Notes under the pieces: model-generated
What the model was told of the DNA's origin: nothing
Databases searched by the model: none
The model's input: the letters and a program-made list of their open reading frames with translations, nothing else
Shown: positions 28,679-36,326 of the stretch, one piece after another
Position numbering within the stretch: position 1 is the first letter of the stretch
Layout of the letters: every line of letters begins with the position of its first letter
From: Clostridiales bacterium
Lineage (GTDB): Bacteria; Bacillota; Clostridia; Lachnospirales; Lachnospiraceae
Direction of reading: 5' to 3'
Length of the DNA stretch: 52,387 nucleotides
Assembly (NCBI GenBank): GCA_021204045.1
Contig: JAJQAA010000011.1
Span: forward strand, 1-52,387
Program-made: the position numbers and the translations under genes

Positions 28679-28870
28679 ATGCCAGTATCAGAGAAAAAAC
28701 GAAAAAGCCTTGACGCGTATAACGCAACCTGTGACTACATCAGCATACGCCCTAAAAAAGAGATCGGGCACGAAATCAGAGCCGCTGCGGCCGTGGCCGG
28801 TCAGAGCTTACAAGGTTATATTTTGCAGGCTTGCCGCGAACGAATGGAGCGAGACGAAAAAGCGACTTGA
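28679..28870 (+). CDS. 63-residue Arc/ribbon-helix-helix-like protein
   Basis: A small basic protein. A strand-like segment (CDYISIRPKKEIGHEIRAAA) is followed by two helices with QSLQGYILQACRERM, the layout of Arc-type ribbon-helix-helix DNA-binding proteins that serve as antitoxins or copy-control repressors on mobile elements. GAGGG lies eight bases before the ATG. It lies between two blocks of CRISPR repeats. No toxin partner is present. Assignment to RHH is by pattern only. Confidence 0.7.
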   Translation: MPVSEKKRKSLDAYNATCDYISIRPKKEIGHEIRAAAAVAGQSLQGYILQACRERMERDEKAT

Positions 28871-28930
28871 TTTCCCGTCAGGAATTTGTTAGAATATAGG
28901 CGACGGTTGACGGGAAACCCGTCGCCTATA
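28871..28930 (+). repeat. 12-bp hairpin with a loop-complementary upstream segment
   Basis: TATAGGCGACGG (28895-28906) and CCGTCGCCTATA (28919-28930) form a perfect 12-pair stem. Its 12-base loop contains TGACGGGAAA (28908-28917), which is the exact complement of TTTCCCGTCA at 28871-28880. A third option, GACGGG-AAA-CCCGTC (28909-28923), competes with the long stem. These alternatives suggest a switching RNA or a replication/transfer hairpin. Confidence 0.8.
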
Positions 28931-28953
28931 AGCTTTAAAACCTTTTTTGCGCG

Positions 28954-28989
28954 TCAGCGTTCAGTGGTGGTGACTGGACGCTGATTTTT
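28954..28989 (+). terminator. terminator after the small RHH-like gene
   Basis: TCAGCGTTCAGT (28954-28965) pairs with ACTGGACGCTGA (28973-28984) with one G-U, loop of seven, then TTTTT at 28985-28989. It would end the transcript from 28619. Confidence 0.75.
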
Positions 28990-29006
28990 ATGCGCTGAAA
29001 CCAAAA

Positions 29007-29090
29007 TCAAATCTTGAACGATCTAACGATCTTTGCCGCTTCTGCGTCGCCCGTCCTGCACTCAATCAGCTGAGCGATCGCCTCCAAGAG
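29007..29090 (-). pseudogene. 27-codon tail of a convergent ORF, cut by a CRISPR repeat
   Basis: Read on the minus strand, 27 codons ending in TGA (29009-29007) give a protein-like amphipathic sequence (LLEAIAQLIECRTG then DAEAAKIVRSF). The reading frame continues upstream only into the CRISPR repeat at 29092, so the start is missing. It faces the small RHH-like gene and its terminator, as at the end of a small phage or plasmid gene. Family unknown. Confidence 0.4.
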
Positions 29091-29091
29091 C

Positions 29092-29241
29092 GTGTTCCCC
29101 GCGTGAGCGGGGGTGATCCTACATACAGCCGCCGTAGAGAATACACGCCGGAGTGTTCCCCGCGTGAGCGGGGGGTGATTCCTACATGGCGAACCACGAT
29201 GGGAAATATTTTGCGTGTTCCCCGCGCGAGCGGGGTGATCC
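29092..29241 (+). CRISPR. terminal block of three CRISPR repeats, two degenerate
   Basis: The repeat at 29092-29119 is perfect; 29153-29182 has an extra G and an extra T; 29215-29241 has T-to-C in the loop and one G missing. Spacers are 29120-29152 (33) and 29183-29214 (32). Degeneration at this end marks it as the old, trailer end of the array. It is separated from the main array by 480 bases of non-CRISPR DNA. Confidence 0.95.
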
Positions 29242-29275
29242 TAATCTGTATCATGTGAAGTATGAGGGGAACTAG

Positions 29276-29656
29276 ATGAAAGAAAGGGGTTATTTTTATC
29301 TGTTTTTAAGCGGATATCATAATATGACCAAGTAGCGTTTGCTGACGCGCATCGTGGAGCAAAACAAGGCTCTCCGATGGTTTCGTTTTGGTGATTTCGA
29401 TCCGGATGGCTCCCTGATCATAGAGCATCTGAGAAAAAGGACCGAGATTGATTTCCAGCCGATCCATATGGGTTGCGATGAACTGAAAAACTATCGGAAG
29501 TATGGGAGACCCCTGGAGGAAGGTGACAGAAAAAAGGCAGAAACCTTGCTGGAGAATGGGCGGTATCCGGATGAAATGACGTTTATGCTGGAGCAGGATT
29601 GCAAAATTGAACAGGAGATTGTAAGCTGGATATTGGAGCGGGAAAAAACAAAATAA
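29276..29656 (+). pseudogene. remnant of Wadjet JetD (DUF2220/Toprim C-terminal part)
   Basis: The frame reads MKERGYFYLFLSGYHN, then an in-frame TAG at 29333-29335, then RLLTRIVEQNKALRWFRFGD and DFDPDGSLIIEHL. JetD proteins have GGYHN and FGDIDxxG motifs in the C-terminal Toprim-like domain, which cuts plasmid DNA in the Wadjet system. The N-terminal two thirds and the jetA, jetB and jetC partners are absent. The TAG falls where Gln would fit (CAG to TAG). A later TTG start (29339) would give 105 residues without the GYHN motif. Dead gene. Confidence 0.75.
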
Positions 29657-29673
29657 AAAAGGAGAATAAAATT

Positions 29674-31008
29674 ATGAACACATTTATTTCACAGGAGAAC
29701 CTGAAAATGTACAGCGAAAACTTTCATAGCGTTCCGGTTCATACCATAGCGATGAACGCGGTAATTGCCAATGGTATCAATGCTTCCGCTAAGAATTATG
29801 ACGCAATTTGTCAGGACACGCCGGTTTATTCGATCCATCTGGATCAGGGGAAAGTCACCAATCAGAAGCAGAGCGGGCGGTGCTGGATGTTTGCGGCCTT
29901 GAACTGTATGCGGTTTCAGGTGATGAAGAAACTGAATCTGGAAGAATTTGAACTTTCTCAGAATTTTACGTTCTTTTATGATAAACTGGAAAAGGCAAAC
30001 TATTTTCTGGAGAGCATTTTAAAGACTCTGGACGAGCCGACGGATTCGCGTCTGATTGCGCATCTTCTGACAGCACCGGTGCAGGATGGCGGACAGTGGG
30101 ATATGATTGCGAATATCGTCTCGAAATATGGCGTAGTACCAAAGGCTGCCATGCCGGAGACAAAATCCTCATCTTCCTCCCGCGAAATGGACAGCTATCT
30201 GACGGAAAAACTTCGTGGCTATGCGTGCAAGATTCGCTCAGCTTATGAAAACGGCGCGACAATGGAGGAATTGAGAGAACAGAAAGCGGACATGATGACG
30301 ACCATTTACCGCATGCTTTGTATTTGCCTGGGAGAGCCGCCGAAATCGTTTGATTTTGAATATCGCGACAAGGACAACCGTTTCCATCGTGATGCGAATC
30401 TGACACCAAAAGATTTCTATCAGAAATATGTGGGTATAGAACTTTCCGATTACATAAGTCTGATTAATGCACCGACAAAGACGAAGCCGTTCTACCGCAG
30501 CTATACCGTTGCTTATCTTGGAAATGTTGTCGAGGGGCAGCCGGTAAAGTATGTAAATCTTCCGTCCGATGAACTGAAAAAAGCGGCAATCGCCCAACTG
30601 AAAGATGGAGAGCCTGTCTGGTTTGGCTGTGACGTCGGTAAGCGCGAGGCCAGAGATGAGGGCATCCTGGATCTTGACATTTATAAGCTGGAAGACCTGT
30701 TTGATACCAGTTTTCCGATGAATAAAGGCGAACGTCTTGACTATGGGCAGAGTCTTATGACGCATGCCATGGTGTTTCAGGGGGTTGATCTGGATGAAGA
30801 AGAGAAACCGATTCGCTGGAGAGTGGAAAACAGCTGGGGAGATGAGATCGGCGATAAGGGATTCTTTCTTATAACAGATGAGTGGTTTGATGAGTACAAT
30901 TATCAAGTCGTTGTCAATAAGAAATATCTGTCCGAAGAAGTGCTGCGCGCGTTTTCAAGCGAGCCGATTGTGCTTGATCCGTGGGATCCGATGGGCTCGT
31001 TGGCGTAA
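29674..31008 (+). CDS. pepC: aminopeptidase C (bleomycin hydrolase family)
   Basis: A cytosolic papain-fold (C1B) peptidase that removes N-terminal residues from peptides. Seen in 444 residues: C70 in QSGRCWMFAALN, H364 in MTHAMVFQG, N386 in VENSWGDEIGDKG, and the oxyanion Gln upstream of C70. The C-terminus WDPMGSLA is the self-compartmentalising tail. AAAAAAGGAG precedes ATG 29674. It is the first intact gene beyond the CRISPR island. Confidence 0.97.
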   Translation: MNTFISQENLKMYSENFHSVPVHTIAMNAVIANGINASAKNYDAICQDTPVYSIHLDQGKVTNQKQSGRCWMFAALNCMRFQVMKKLNLEEFELSQNFTFFYDKLEKANYFLESILKTLDEPTDSRLIAHLLTAPVQDGGQWDMIANIVSKYGVVPKAAMPETKSSSSSREMDSYLTEKLRGYACKIRSAYENGATMEELREQKADMMTTIYRMLCICLGEPPKSFDFEYRDKDNRFHRDANLTPKDFYQKYVGIELSDYISLINAPTKTKPFYRSYTVAYLGNVVEGQPVKYVNLPSDELKKAAIAQLKDGEPVWFGCDVGKREARDEGILDLDIYKLEDLFDTSFPMNKGERLDYGQSLMTHAMVFQGVDLDEEEKPIRWRVENSWGDEIGDKGFFLITDEWFDEYNYQVVVNKKYLSEEVLRAFSSEPIVLDPWDPMGSLA

Positions 31009-31046
31009 AGTCAATAGAGATATTTGATGTGACGAAATGAGGAAAA

Positions 31047-31082
31047 GCTCCGTTGGAAAATGATCTGCCAGCGGAGCCTTTA
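31047..31082 (+). terminator. pepC terminator
   Basis: GCTCCGTTGG (31047-31056) pairs with CCAGCGGAGC (31068-31077) with one G-U; CTTTAT follows. The T run is short. Confidence 0.55.
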
Positions 31083-31103
31083 TGTATATTCGTAAGCGTC
31101 TGA

Positions 31104-31193
31104 ATTTTGGGCGGCTTCCCGGATACACATGGCTATTACAAGGTTACGGAGAGAGTCGGGAATGCATTTAAGAATGGTATGTGGCTGAAATAA
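31104..31193 (+). pseudogene. possible 29-codon tail of a lost gene
   Basis: After a TGA at 31101, 29 codons read ILGGFPDTHGYYKV then TERVGNAFKNGMWLK and end in TAA. The composition looks like protein but there is no start or ribosome site. It ends one base before the stop of the minus-strand ORF at 31195. Family not recognised; it may be chance. Confidence 0.3.
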
Positions 31194-31194
31194 G

Positions 31195-31356
31195 TCAGAA
31201 CAGACTCATCTGTCTGTCAATCCTGCTTTCCTGCTTTGCTTCGTGAATCGGATCATCCGGATGCCTCTCTCTTATCAGGAACGGGGACTCCGGATGATGT
31301 GGCTTCATGTTTTGGCGAACTGCCGCTGCAGTCAATTCCATAAGGAGCCAGGTCAT
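31195..31356 (-). CDS. 53-residue ORF of unknown function
   Basis: On the minus strand an ORF of 53 codons begins MTWLLMELTAAAVRQNMK and ends SRIDRQMSLF, with a charged middle (RERHPDDPIHEAKQ). AAGGA lies two bases before the ATG, which is too close, and the open frame extends upstream without a start for 14 codons, so it may be the end of a larger lost gene. A palindrome CATCCGGATG (31254-31263) lies within it. The surrounding region 31009-31507 holds nothing else that can be supported. Confidence 0.45.
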   Translation of the reverse strand: MTWLLMELTAAAVRQNMKPHHPESPFLIRERHPDDPIHEAKQESRIDRQMSLF

Positions 31357-31507
31357 TTCCTTCCGCCCGTTTGTAAGCGTTTCATTTGCGTTACGGCGAT
31401 ATTATAGTTCTTTCTTTTCGGATTGAAAAGATATTGTCCAAAACTTTAAATATAAAGTTGCTGAGATAGGCATAAAATACAGTGCCTACAGATGTGTCCA
31501 GGAACTC

Positions 31508-31536
31508 TTGACTTCCCGCGACACCGATGTTAGAAT
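31508..31536 (+). promoter_or_regulatory. promoter of the structured leader and FkbM gene
   Basis: TTGACT at 31508-31513, 17 bases, TAGAAT at 31531-31536. It drives a short RNA that meets a terminator at 31580-31610. Confidence 0.75.
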
Positions 31537-31542
31537 AATCCC

Positions 31543-31610
31543 AGTGATCAGGTTGCAGAAGCTTGCGATGCCTGCGACCGGAAGGAGGACCTGCGGGCCT
31601 TCCTTTTTTT
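31543..31610 (+). ncRNA. short structured leader or small RNA ending in a terminator
   Basis: About 68 bases downstream of a good promoter: a first hairpin GGTTGCAG (31551-31558) / CTGCGACC (31572-31579) with one G-U, immediately followed by a second, GGAAGG (31580-31585) / CCTTCC (31598-31603), with seven T at 31604-31610. The FkbM gene begins 80 bases later with no obvious promoter of its own. It may be an attenuator for that gene or an independent small RNA. It does not match a riboswitch class I know. Confidence 0.55.
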
Positions 31611-31689
31611 GTGAAGATGCGAAAAATGCCGAAAAAACAGATAAAACCGTTTCTGACTTATATGGAGACGAATGACAGGAGGAGAGCCG

Positions 31690-32715
31690 ATGTGGCAAGC
31701 GCTGAAAACGGCCAGGAAACCGATTCTGCTGTACGGTATGGGAAACGGAGCGGATAAGATTTTAAATCATCTTCGGAAACTGGGGATAGCGGTGGCCGGT
31801 GTGTTTGCCAGCGACGGGTTTGTCAGACATCAGAATTTCCAAGGCTATAAAGTCGTTTCATACAGTGAGGCAAAGGAAACATTCGGAGCAATGATTGTGC
31901 TTGTCTGTTTTGGGACAAATCGGCCGGAAGTGATTGAAAATATCAGAAAGATAGCCCGTGAGCAGGAGCTGTATGCACCGGACGTTCCTGTATATGGAGA
32001 CGGTGTTTTTGATAGGGAATATTGCCTGCGGCACCGCAGTGAGCTGGAGAGCGTTTATAATATGCTGGCGGATGATATTTCAAGACACACATTTGATTCC
32101 GTTGTCCGCTATAAATTGACGGGTAAGATCCGCTATCTGTTCCGGTGTCAGACGACGCCGGAAGAAGCTTATAATAAAATATTACGTCTGAGTAAACATG
32201 AATCTTATATGGATCTGGGGGCTTATAATGGGGATACGGTTGCGGAATTTCTGCATTTTACGGGCGGCGATTATGACAGAATTATTGCTGTTGAACCCGA
32301 TAAGAAAAATTTCAGGAAACTCACCCAAAGTACGAGGGAGCTCGAACGGTGCGAATGCCGGAATGTGGCAGTCAGCGATTCTTGCTCTACCGGGAGATTT
32401 GCAATGCGCGGCGGACGAAATTCGTCTGTATGCCGACAGGGTGACGAGATTATGCTGGACAGTGTAGACAATATGGCTGGCGGAAAAATTACATATATAA
32501 AAATGGACGTCGAAGGGCAGGAAAGGCAGGCGATAAGCGGAGCGGAAACAACGATACGCGAATACAGGCCAAAACTTCTGATATCCGCTTATCACAGAAA
32601 TGAGGATTTATTTGCGCTGCCGTTACAGATCAGGGAAATCTGCCCGGATTATTCCGTGTATTTCCGGCATTATCCATATATTCCGGCATGGGATACAAAT
32701 TTCTATTTTATCTGA
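31690..32715 (+). CDS. FkbM-family methyltransferase
   Basis: A SAM-dependent methyltransferase family often acting on sugars or polyketides in envelope glycan loci. The 341-residue product has an N-terminal Rossmann-like segment (ILLYGMGNGADKILNHL), then SAM motif I DLGAYNGDT near 175-183, AVEPDKKNF, and the FkbM motif YIKMDVEGQER near 271-281. ATG 31690 is chosen because AGGAGGAG lies six bases upstream; an ATG at 31672 in frame lacks a site. No glycan genes lie next to it, so its substrate is unknown. Confidence 0.88.
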   Translation: MWQALKTARKPILLYGMGNGADKILNHLRKLGIAVAGVFASDGFVRHQNFQGYKVVSYSEAKETFGAMIVLVCFGTNRPEVIENIRKIAREQELYAPDVPVYGDGVFDREYCLRHRSELESVYNMLADDISRHTFDSVVRYKLTGKIRYLFRCQTTPEEAYNKILRLSKHESYMDLGAYNGDTVAEFLHFTGGDYDRIIAVEPDKKNFRKLTQSTRELERCECRNVAVSDSCSTGRFAMRGGRNSSVCRQGDEIMLDSVDNMAGGKITYIKMDVEGQERQAISGAETTIREYRPKLLISAYHRNEDLFALPLQIREICPDYSVYFRHYPYIPAWDTNFYFI

Positions 32716-32852
32716 GGCTGCGATATGGCCGATGTTTTTTGCAACTGACTTTTTGATGGTAAATGATAGCAGGGCTAATGAATGAAATAGCAAACCCGGT
32801 TGGCTATCATATGAATAATTTTACAATTATTTTAAATAAAAATAAAAAAGAC

Positions 32853-32880
32853 TTGAAAAAAACGCTGACCCTGCTATAAT
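32853..32880 (+). promoter_or_regulatory. promoter of the amino-acid transporter operon
   Basis: TTGAAA at 32853-32858, 16 bases, TATAAT at 32875-32880. The leader to ATG 32955 is about 68 bases with no visible riboswitch. Confidence 0.75.
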
Positions 32881-32954
32881 AGGACGCATGATTTATTGAA
32901 TGAAGATGCATAAATATTCAAAAATCATGTATAAAAAAAGAGGAGGAGAAAGAA

Positions 32955-33830
32955 ATGAAAAAATTACTGGCATGTGTATTATCTCTGACAATGGTACTGT
33001 CGTTTACCGCCTGCTCGAGCAGCTCCGGCAGTTCCACTACTACTGCTGCTCCCGTGAGCAGTGCAGCAGCCACGGAAGCGGCAGAAACTACGGAAGCGGC
33101 ACAGGAAGCGGATTCTGACGCGATCAATGGGCCGGAGGATCTGGCCGGCAAGAAGATTGGCGTGCAGGAAGGAACGACCGGCGATATCTATGTATCCGGC
33201 GATTTTGAGGAAGATTATCCGGATACGGTGCTTCGCTACAAGACCGGATACGAAGCCGTTCAGGCGCTGCTGACCGACAAAGTCAACTGCGTGGTAATCG
33301 ATGATCAGGTTGCACAGTCCTTTGTGGAGGCGAACGAGGGCCTGAAGATTCTGGAGACGGCTTACACGGACGAGGAATATGCGCTTTATATCAATTCGGA
33401 TCAGGAAGAGCTGCTGGAACAGGTTAACGCCGCGATCGCCGAGCTGCAGGAAAACGGTGTGCTGGATGACATCATTGCTTATTACATTGACGAAGATGAG
33501 ACGGCCAGCGCTTATCAGGCGCAGACGTCGGAATCTTTCCCGAACGGAACGCTGGATATCGCGGTAAACCCATACTTCCCGCCGTATGAATATTATGAAG
33601 GCGAAGAGATCTGGGGAATTGACGCGGATATGTGCCGTGCGATCGGTGATATCCTTGGCATGGAAGTGACCTTCTCCGCGATGGATTTCACCGCCAGCCT
33701 GACCGCGGTGCAGACCGGCAAGAATCTGATGGCCATGGGCGGCATTACCGTGACGGAAGACCGCGCGGCAGCCGGGCTGTTCTCCATCACCTACTACAAC
33801 GGCAAGCAGGTTATCATCGTAAAAGAGTGA
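32955..33830 (+). CDS. amino-acid ABC transporter binding lipoprotein with circularly permuted lobes
   Basis: Solute-binding protein of family 3, anchored by C20 (lipobox SFTAC). The lobe order is reversed. Residues about 57-177 are the normal second lobe (INGPEDLAGKKIGVQEGTTG, DKVNCVVIDDQVA). A linker (178-197) follows. Residues 198-291 are the normal first lobe (LDIAVNPYFPPYEYYEGEE, GIDADMCRAIGDI, GGITVTEDR). The protein ends at QVIIVKE, the point where ordinary members pass into lobe 2. Key ligand residues (the aromatic of PPYEYY, TEDR, GTTGD) are present. One continuous frame with RBS AGGAGGAG; it heads an operon with permease and ATPase. Substrate unknown, polar amino acid likely. Confidence 0.9.
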   Translation: MKKLLACVLSLTMVLSFTACSSSSGSSTTTAAPVSSAAATEAAETTEAAQEADSDAINGPEDLAGKKIGVQEGTTGDIYVSGDFEEDYPDTVLRYKTGYEAVQALLTDKVNCVVIDDQVAQSFVEANEGLKILETAYTDEEYALYINSDQEELLEQVNAAIAELQENGVLDDIIAYYIDEDETASAYQAQTSESFPNGTLDIAVNPYFPPYEYYEGEEIWGIDADMCRAIGDILGMEVTFSAMDFTASLTAVQTGKNLMAMGGITVTEDRAAAGLFSITYYNGKQVIIVKE

Positions 33831-33875
33831 GACGACAGGTTGTCTGAAAATTAAAAAGAAACGGGGAGGGTTGAT

Positions 33876-34601
33876 ATGAGCGCATGGCTGGCATCTGTCA
33901 GCGCCTGGCTGCAGGATCTGCAGGCTGACTTTATCAAAGATTTTATAGAAAAAAACCGTTTTAAAACGTATATCCTGAGAGGTCTGCGAAATACGCTCAC
34001 GATCACCCTCCTGGCGCTGGTGATTGGCGTTTTACTGGGATTCCTGATTGCGATTATCCGTTCGACCTACGTCAAAACCGGAAAACTGAAGATTTTAAAC
34101 GTGGTGTGCGCCGTTTATGTTACGGTGCTCCGGGGCGTGCCGGTGGTTGTGCAGCTGCTGATCTTTTACTTCATCATTTTTGCGAAAAATGACCCCGGCA
34201 TAGTCATGACATCCGTTATATGCTTCGGTCTCAATTCCAGCGCCTATGTTTCCGAGATCGTCCGCTCCGGAATCATGTCGATCGACAACGGACAGTTTGA
34301 GGCCGGCCGCAGCCTGGGCTTCAATTATGTCCAGACCATGTGGTACATTGTGCTTCCGCAGGCGATGAAAAATGTATTGCCCGCTTTGGGCAACGAATTT
34401 ATCGCGCTGCTGAAGGAAACATCGATCGCCGGCTATATCGGGGTGACGGATCTGACCAAGGGAGCCGATATCATCCGGAGCCAGACCTTTGACGCGCTGC
34501 TGCCGTTGTTTGTGATCGCGGCGATTTATCTGGTTCTGGTTATGGTGCTGACGAAGCTGGTGGGCATCATGGAGAGGAGGCTGCGAAACAGTGACCACTA
34601 A
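33876..34601 (+). CDS. amino-acid ABC transporter permease (HisM/GlnP type)
   Basis: Membrane channel of a polar amino-acid importer. The 241-residue product has five hydrophobic segments and the EAA loop [20 protein letters not shown] near 143-162, followed by [22 protein letters not shown]. The N-terminal [17 protein letters not shown] is typical. GGAGGG precedes ATG 33876. It overlaps the ATPase gene by 11 bases. Confidence 0.95.
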   Translation: MSAWLASVSAWLQDLQADFIKDFIEKNRFKTYILRGLRNTLTITLLALVIGVLLGFLIAIIRSTYVKTGKLKILNVVCAVYVTVLRGVPVVVQLLIFYFIIFAKNDPGIVMTSVICFGLNSSAYVSEIVRSGIMSIDNGQFEAGRSLGFNYVQTMWYIVLPQAMKNVLPALGNEFIALLKETSIAGYIGVTDLTKGADIIRSQTFDALLPLFVIAAIYLVLVMVLTKLVGIMERRLRNSDH

Positions 34602-35337
34602 AGGAGACGTTCTGATCCAGGTAAAGGATCTGCACAAACATTTCGGCACGACGGTACATGCTTTAAACGGCATCACCGAGGAAATTCACAGAGGTGAAGT
34701 GGTGGTGGTTATCGGGCCGTCCGGCTCCGGGAAATCGACCTTTCTGCGTTCGTTGAATCTACTGGAGGTACCTACCAGCGGCCAGGTTATCGTCGAGGGA
34801 GAGGATATCACCGATCCAAAGGTGAACATTAATTATCACCGTCAGAAGATGGGAATGGTTTTCCAGCATTTCAATCTTTTTCCGCACATGACAGTCCTGA
34901 GGAATCTCACACTGGCGCCAATGAAACTGCGCGGATTGTCCAGGGAAGCGGCGGAAGAAAAAGCGATGGCTCTGCTGAAGCGGGTCGGTTTGGATGACCG
35001 CGCGGGGGCGTACCCCTCGCAGCTTTCGGGCGGCCAGAAGCAGCGCATTGCCATAACCAGGGCGTTGTGTATGGAGCCGCAGGTCATGCTGTTCGATGAG
35101 CCGACCTCCGCACTTGACCCGGAGATGGTCGGTGAGGTTCTGGATGTTATGAAAGAGCTGGCGAGAGATGGCATGACGATGGTGGTGGTCACGCACGAAA
35201 TGGGCTTTGCCCGCGAAGTGGCCAGCCGCATTTTATTTATGTCGGAAGGTCAGATTCTGGAGCAGGGTACGCCGGATGAATTTTTCCGCAATCCGAAGGA
35301 TCCTAGGCTTCAGAGTTTTCTTTCGAAGGTTTTGTAA
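34591..35337 (+). CDS. amino-acid ABC transporter ATP-binding protein
   Basis: The 248-residue ATPase has Walker [10 protein letters not shown] near 47-55, Q-loop [12 protein letters not shown], signature LSGGQKQR near 146-153, Walker [14 protein letters not shown] and switch His in [10 protein letters not shown]. Start GTG 34591 lies within the permease end, with AGGAGG upstream. It is closest in pattern to GlnQ/ArtP-type proteins. Confidence 0.95.
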   Translation: MTTKGDVLIQVKDLHKHFGTTVHALNGITEEIHRGEVVVVIGPSGSGKSTFLRSLNLLEVPTSGQVIVEGEDITDPKVNINYHRQKMGMVFQHFNLFPHMTVLRNLTLAPMKLRGLSREAAEEKAMALLKRVGLDDRAGAYPSQLSGGQKQRIAITRALCMEPQVMLFDEPTSALDPEMVGEVLDVMKELARDGMTMVVVTHEMGFAREVASRILFMSEGQILEQGTPDEFFRNPKDPRLQSFLSKVL

Positions 35338-35351
35338 AGGGGAGAACAAGA

Positions 35352-36326
35352 ATGAGGGCAACTTTGGATGAGGCATTGCAGCGGAACGGGCTTCTGGTTA
35401 TTGACGGCTCCATGTCCACTGCGCTGGAAAAGCTGGGCGCAAATCTGAATTCACGTCTCTGGACTGCGAAAGCGCTTGCTGAGACGCCGGAGCTGGTAAA
35501 GCAGGTGCATCTGGATTATTTCAAAGCTGGTGCGGACTGCGGCATCACCTGCAGCTATCAGGCGACGATTCCCGGTTTGATGGAAAACGGATATACGGAG
35601 GATGAGGCAAAGAAGCTGATCGCAAAGAGTGTTTCTATTTTCCTGGAGGCGCGGAACGAGTGGTGGGAAGCGGAGGGAAGAGAGTCCGGCCGCAGCTATC
35701 CGCTGTGCCTGGCCGGTATCGGCCCCTATGGCGCCTATCTGGCGGACGGTTCCGAGTATCGCGGAAGATACGGTATCAGTGAAGCTGAATTGAAGGCGTT
35801 TCACCAGGAGAGAATGGAAATTTTGTGGGACGCCGGGGCGGATCTTCTGCTGATTGAAACGCAGCCCTCTCTGAAGGAGGTACTCATCGAAGCCCGGATC
35901 GCCGAGGAGATGGGCGCGGACTACTGGGTTAGTTTTTCCTGTTGTGACGGCAGACATATCAACGAAGGCAACCGGATCCGTGACTGTGTTAAGACGCTGA
36001 TGACAGACCATCCGCACCTGAAAATGGTCGGGGTCAACTGCACGAAACCGGAGCACATCGGACAGTTGATTGGCGAGCTGAAGCGGGAAACCACGCTTCC
36101 GATTGCAGTATATCCCAACAGCGGAGAGGAATACGATCCGGTCACAAAGACCTGGCACGGGAAGGGCGATTCCAAAAGCTTTGGTGAGTATGCGCTGGAT
36201 TATTATCGCTGCGGCGCGACCGCGGTGGGCGGCTGCTGCACGACCATAGATGAACATATCAGACAGGTCGTTTCTGCAAGAGACCAGTACTTAAGAGAAA
36301 GAGGGAATAAAATATGCAGGCATTGA
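35352..36326 (+). CDS. mmuM: homocysteine S-methyltransferase
   Basis: Transfers a methyl group, typically from S-methylmethionine, to homocysteine to make methionine. The 324-residue barrel has the zinc ligands C230 (GVNCTKPEH) and C295-C296 (GGCCTT), and the N-terminal DGSMSTALEKLG. It follows the ATPase by 14 bases and overlaps the AGCS symporter gene by 13, so the ABC importer and symporter may supply S-methylmethionine or a related amino acid (inference). Confidence 0.95.
   Translation: MRATLDEALQRNGLLVIDGSMSTALEKLGANLNSRLWTAKALAETPELVKQVHLDYFKAGADCGITCSYQATIPGLMENGYTEDEAKKLIAKSVSIFLEARNEWWEAEGRESGRSYPLCLAGIGPYGAYLADGSEYRGRYGISEAELKAFHQERMEILWDAGADLLLIETQPSLKEVLIEARIAEEMGADYWVSFSCCDGRHINEGNRIRDCVKTLMTDHPHLKMVGVNCTKPEHIGQLIGELKRETTLPIAVYPNSGEEYDPVTKTWHGKGDSKSFGEYALDYYRCGATAVGGCCTTIDEHIRQVVSARDQYLRERGNKICRH

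Noticed and set aside
29066-29254. 62-codon minus-strand ORF in the right-hand repeats
   Set aside because: Again translation of CRISPR repeats; no ribosome site.
31254-31298. Inverted repeat ATCATCCGGA...TCCGGATGAT as a mobile-element end
   Set aside because: Only ten bases with no transposase or target duplication nearby; the sequence also lies within a possible coding frame.
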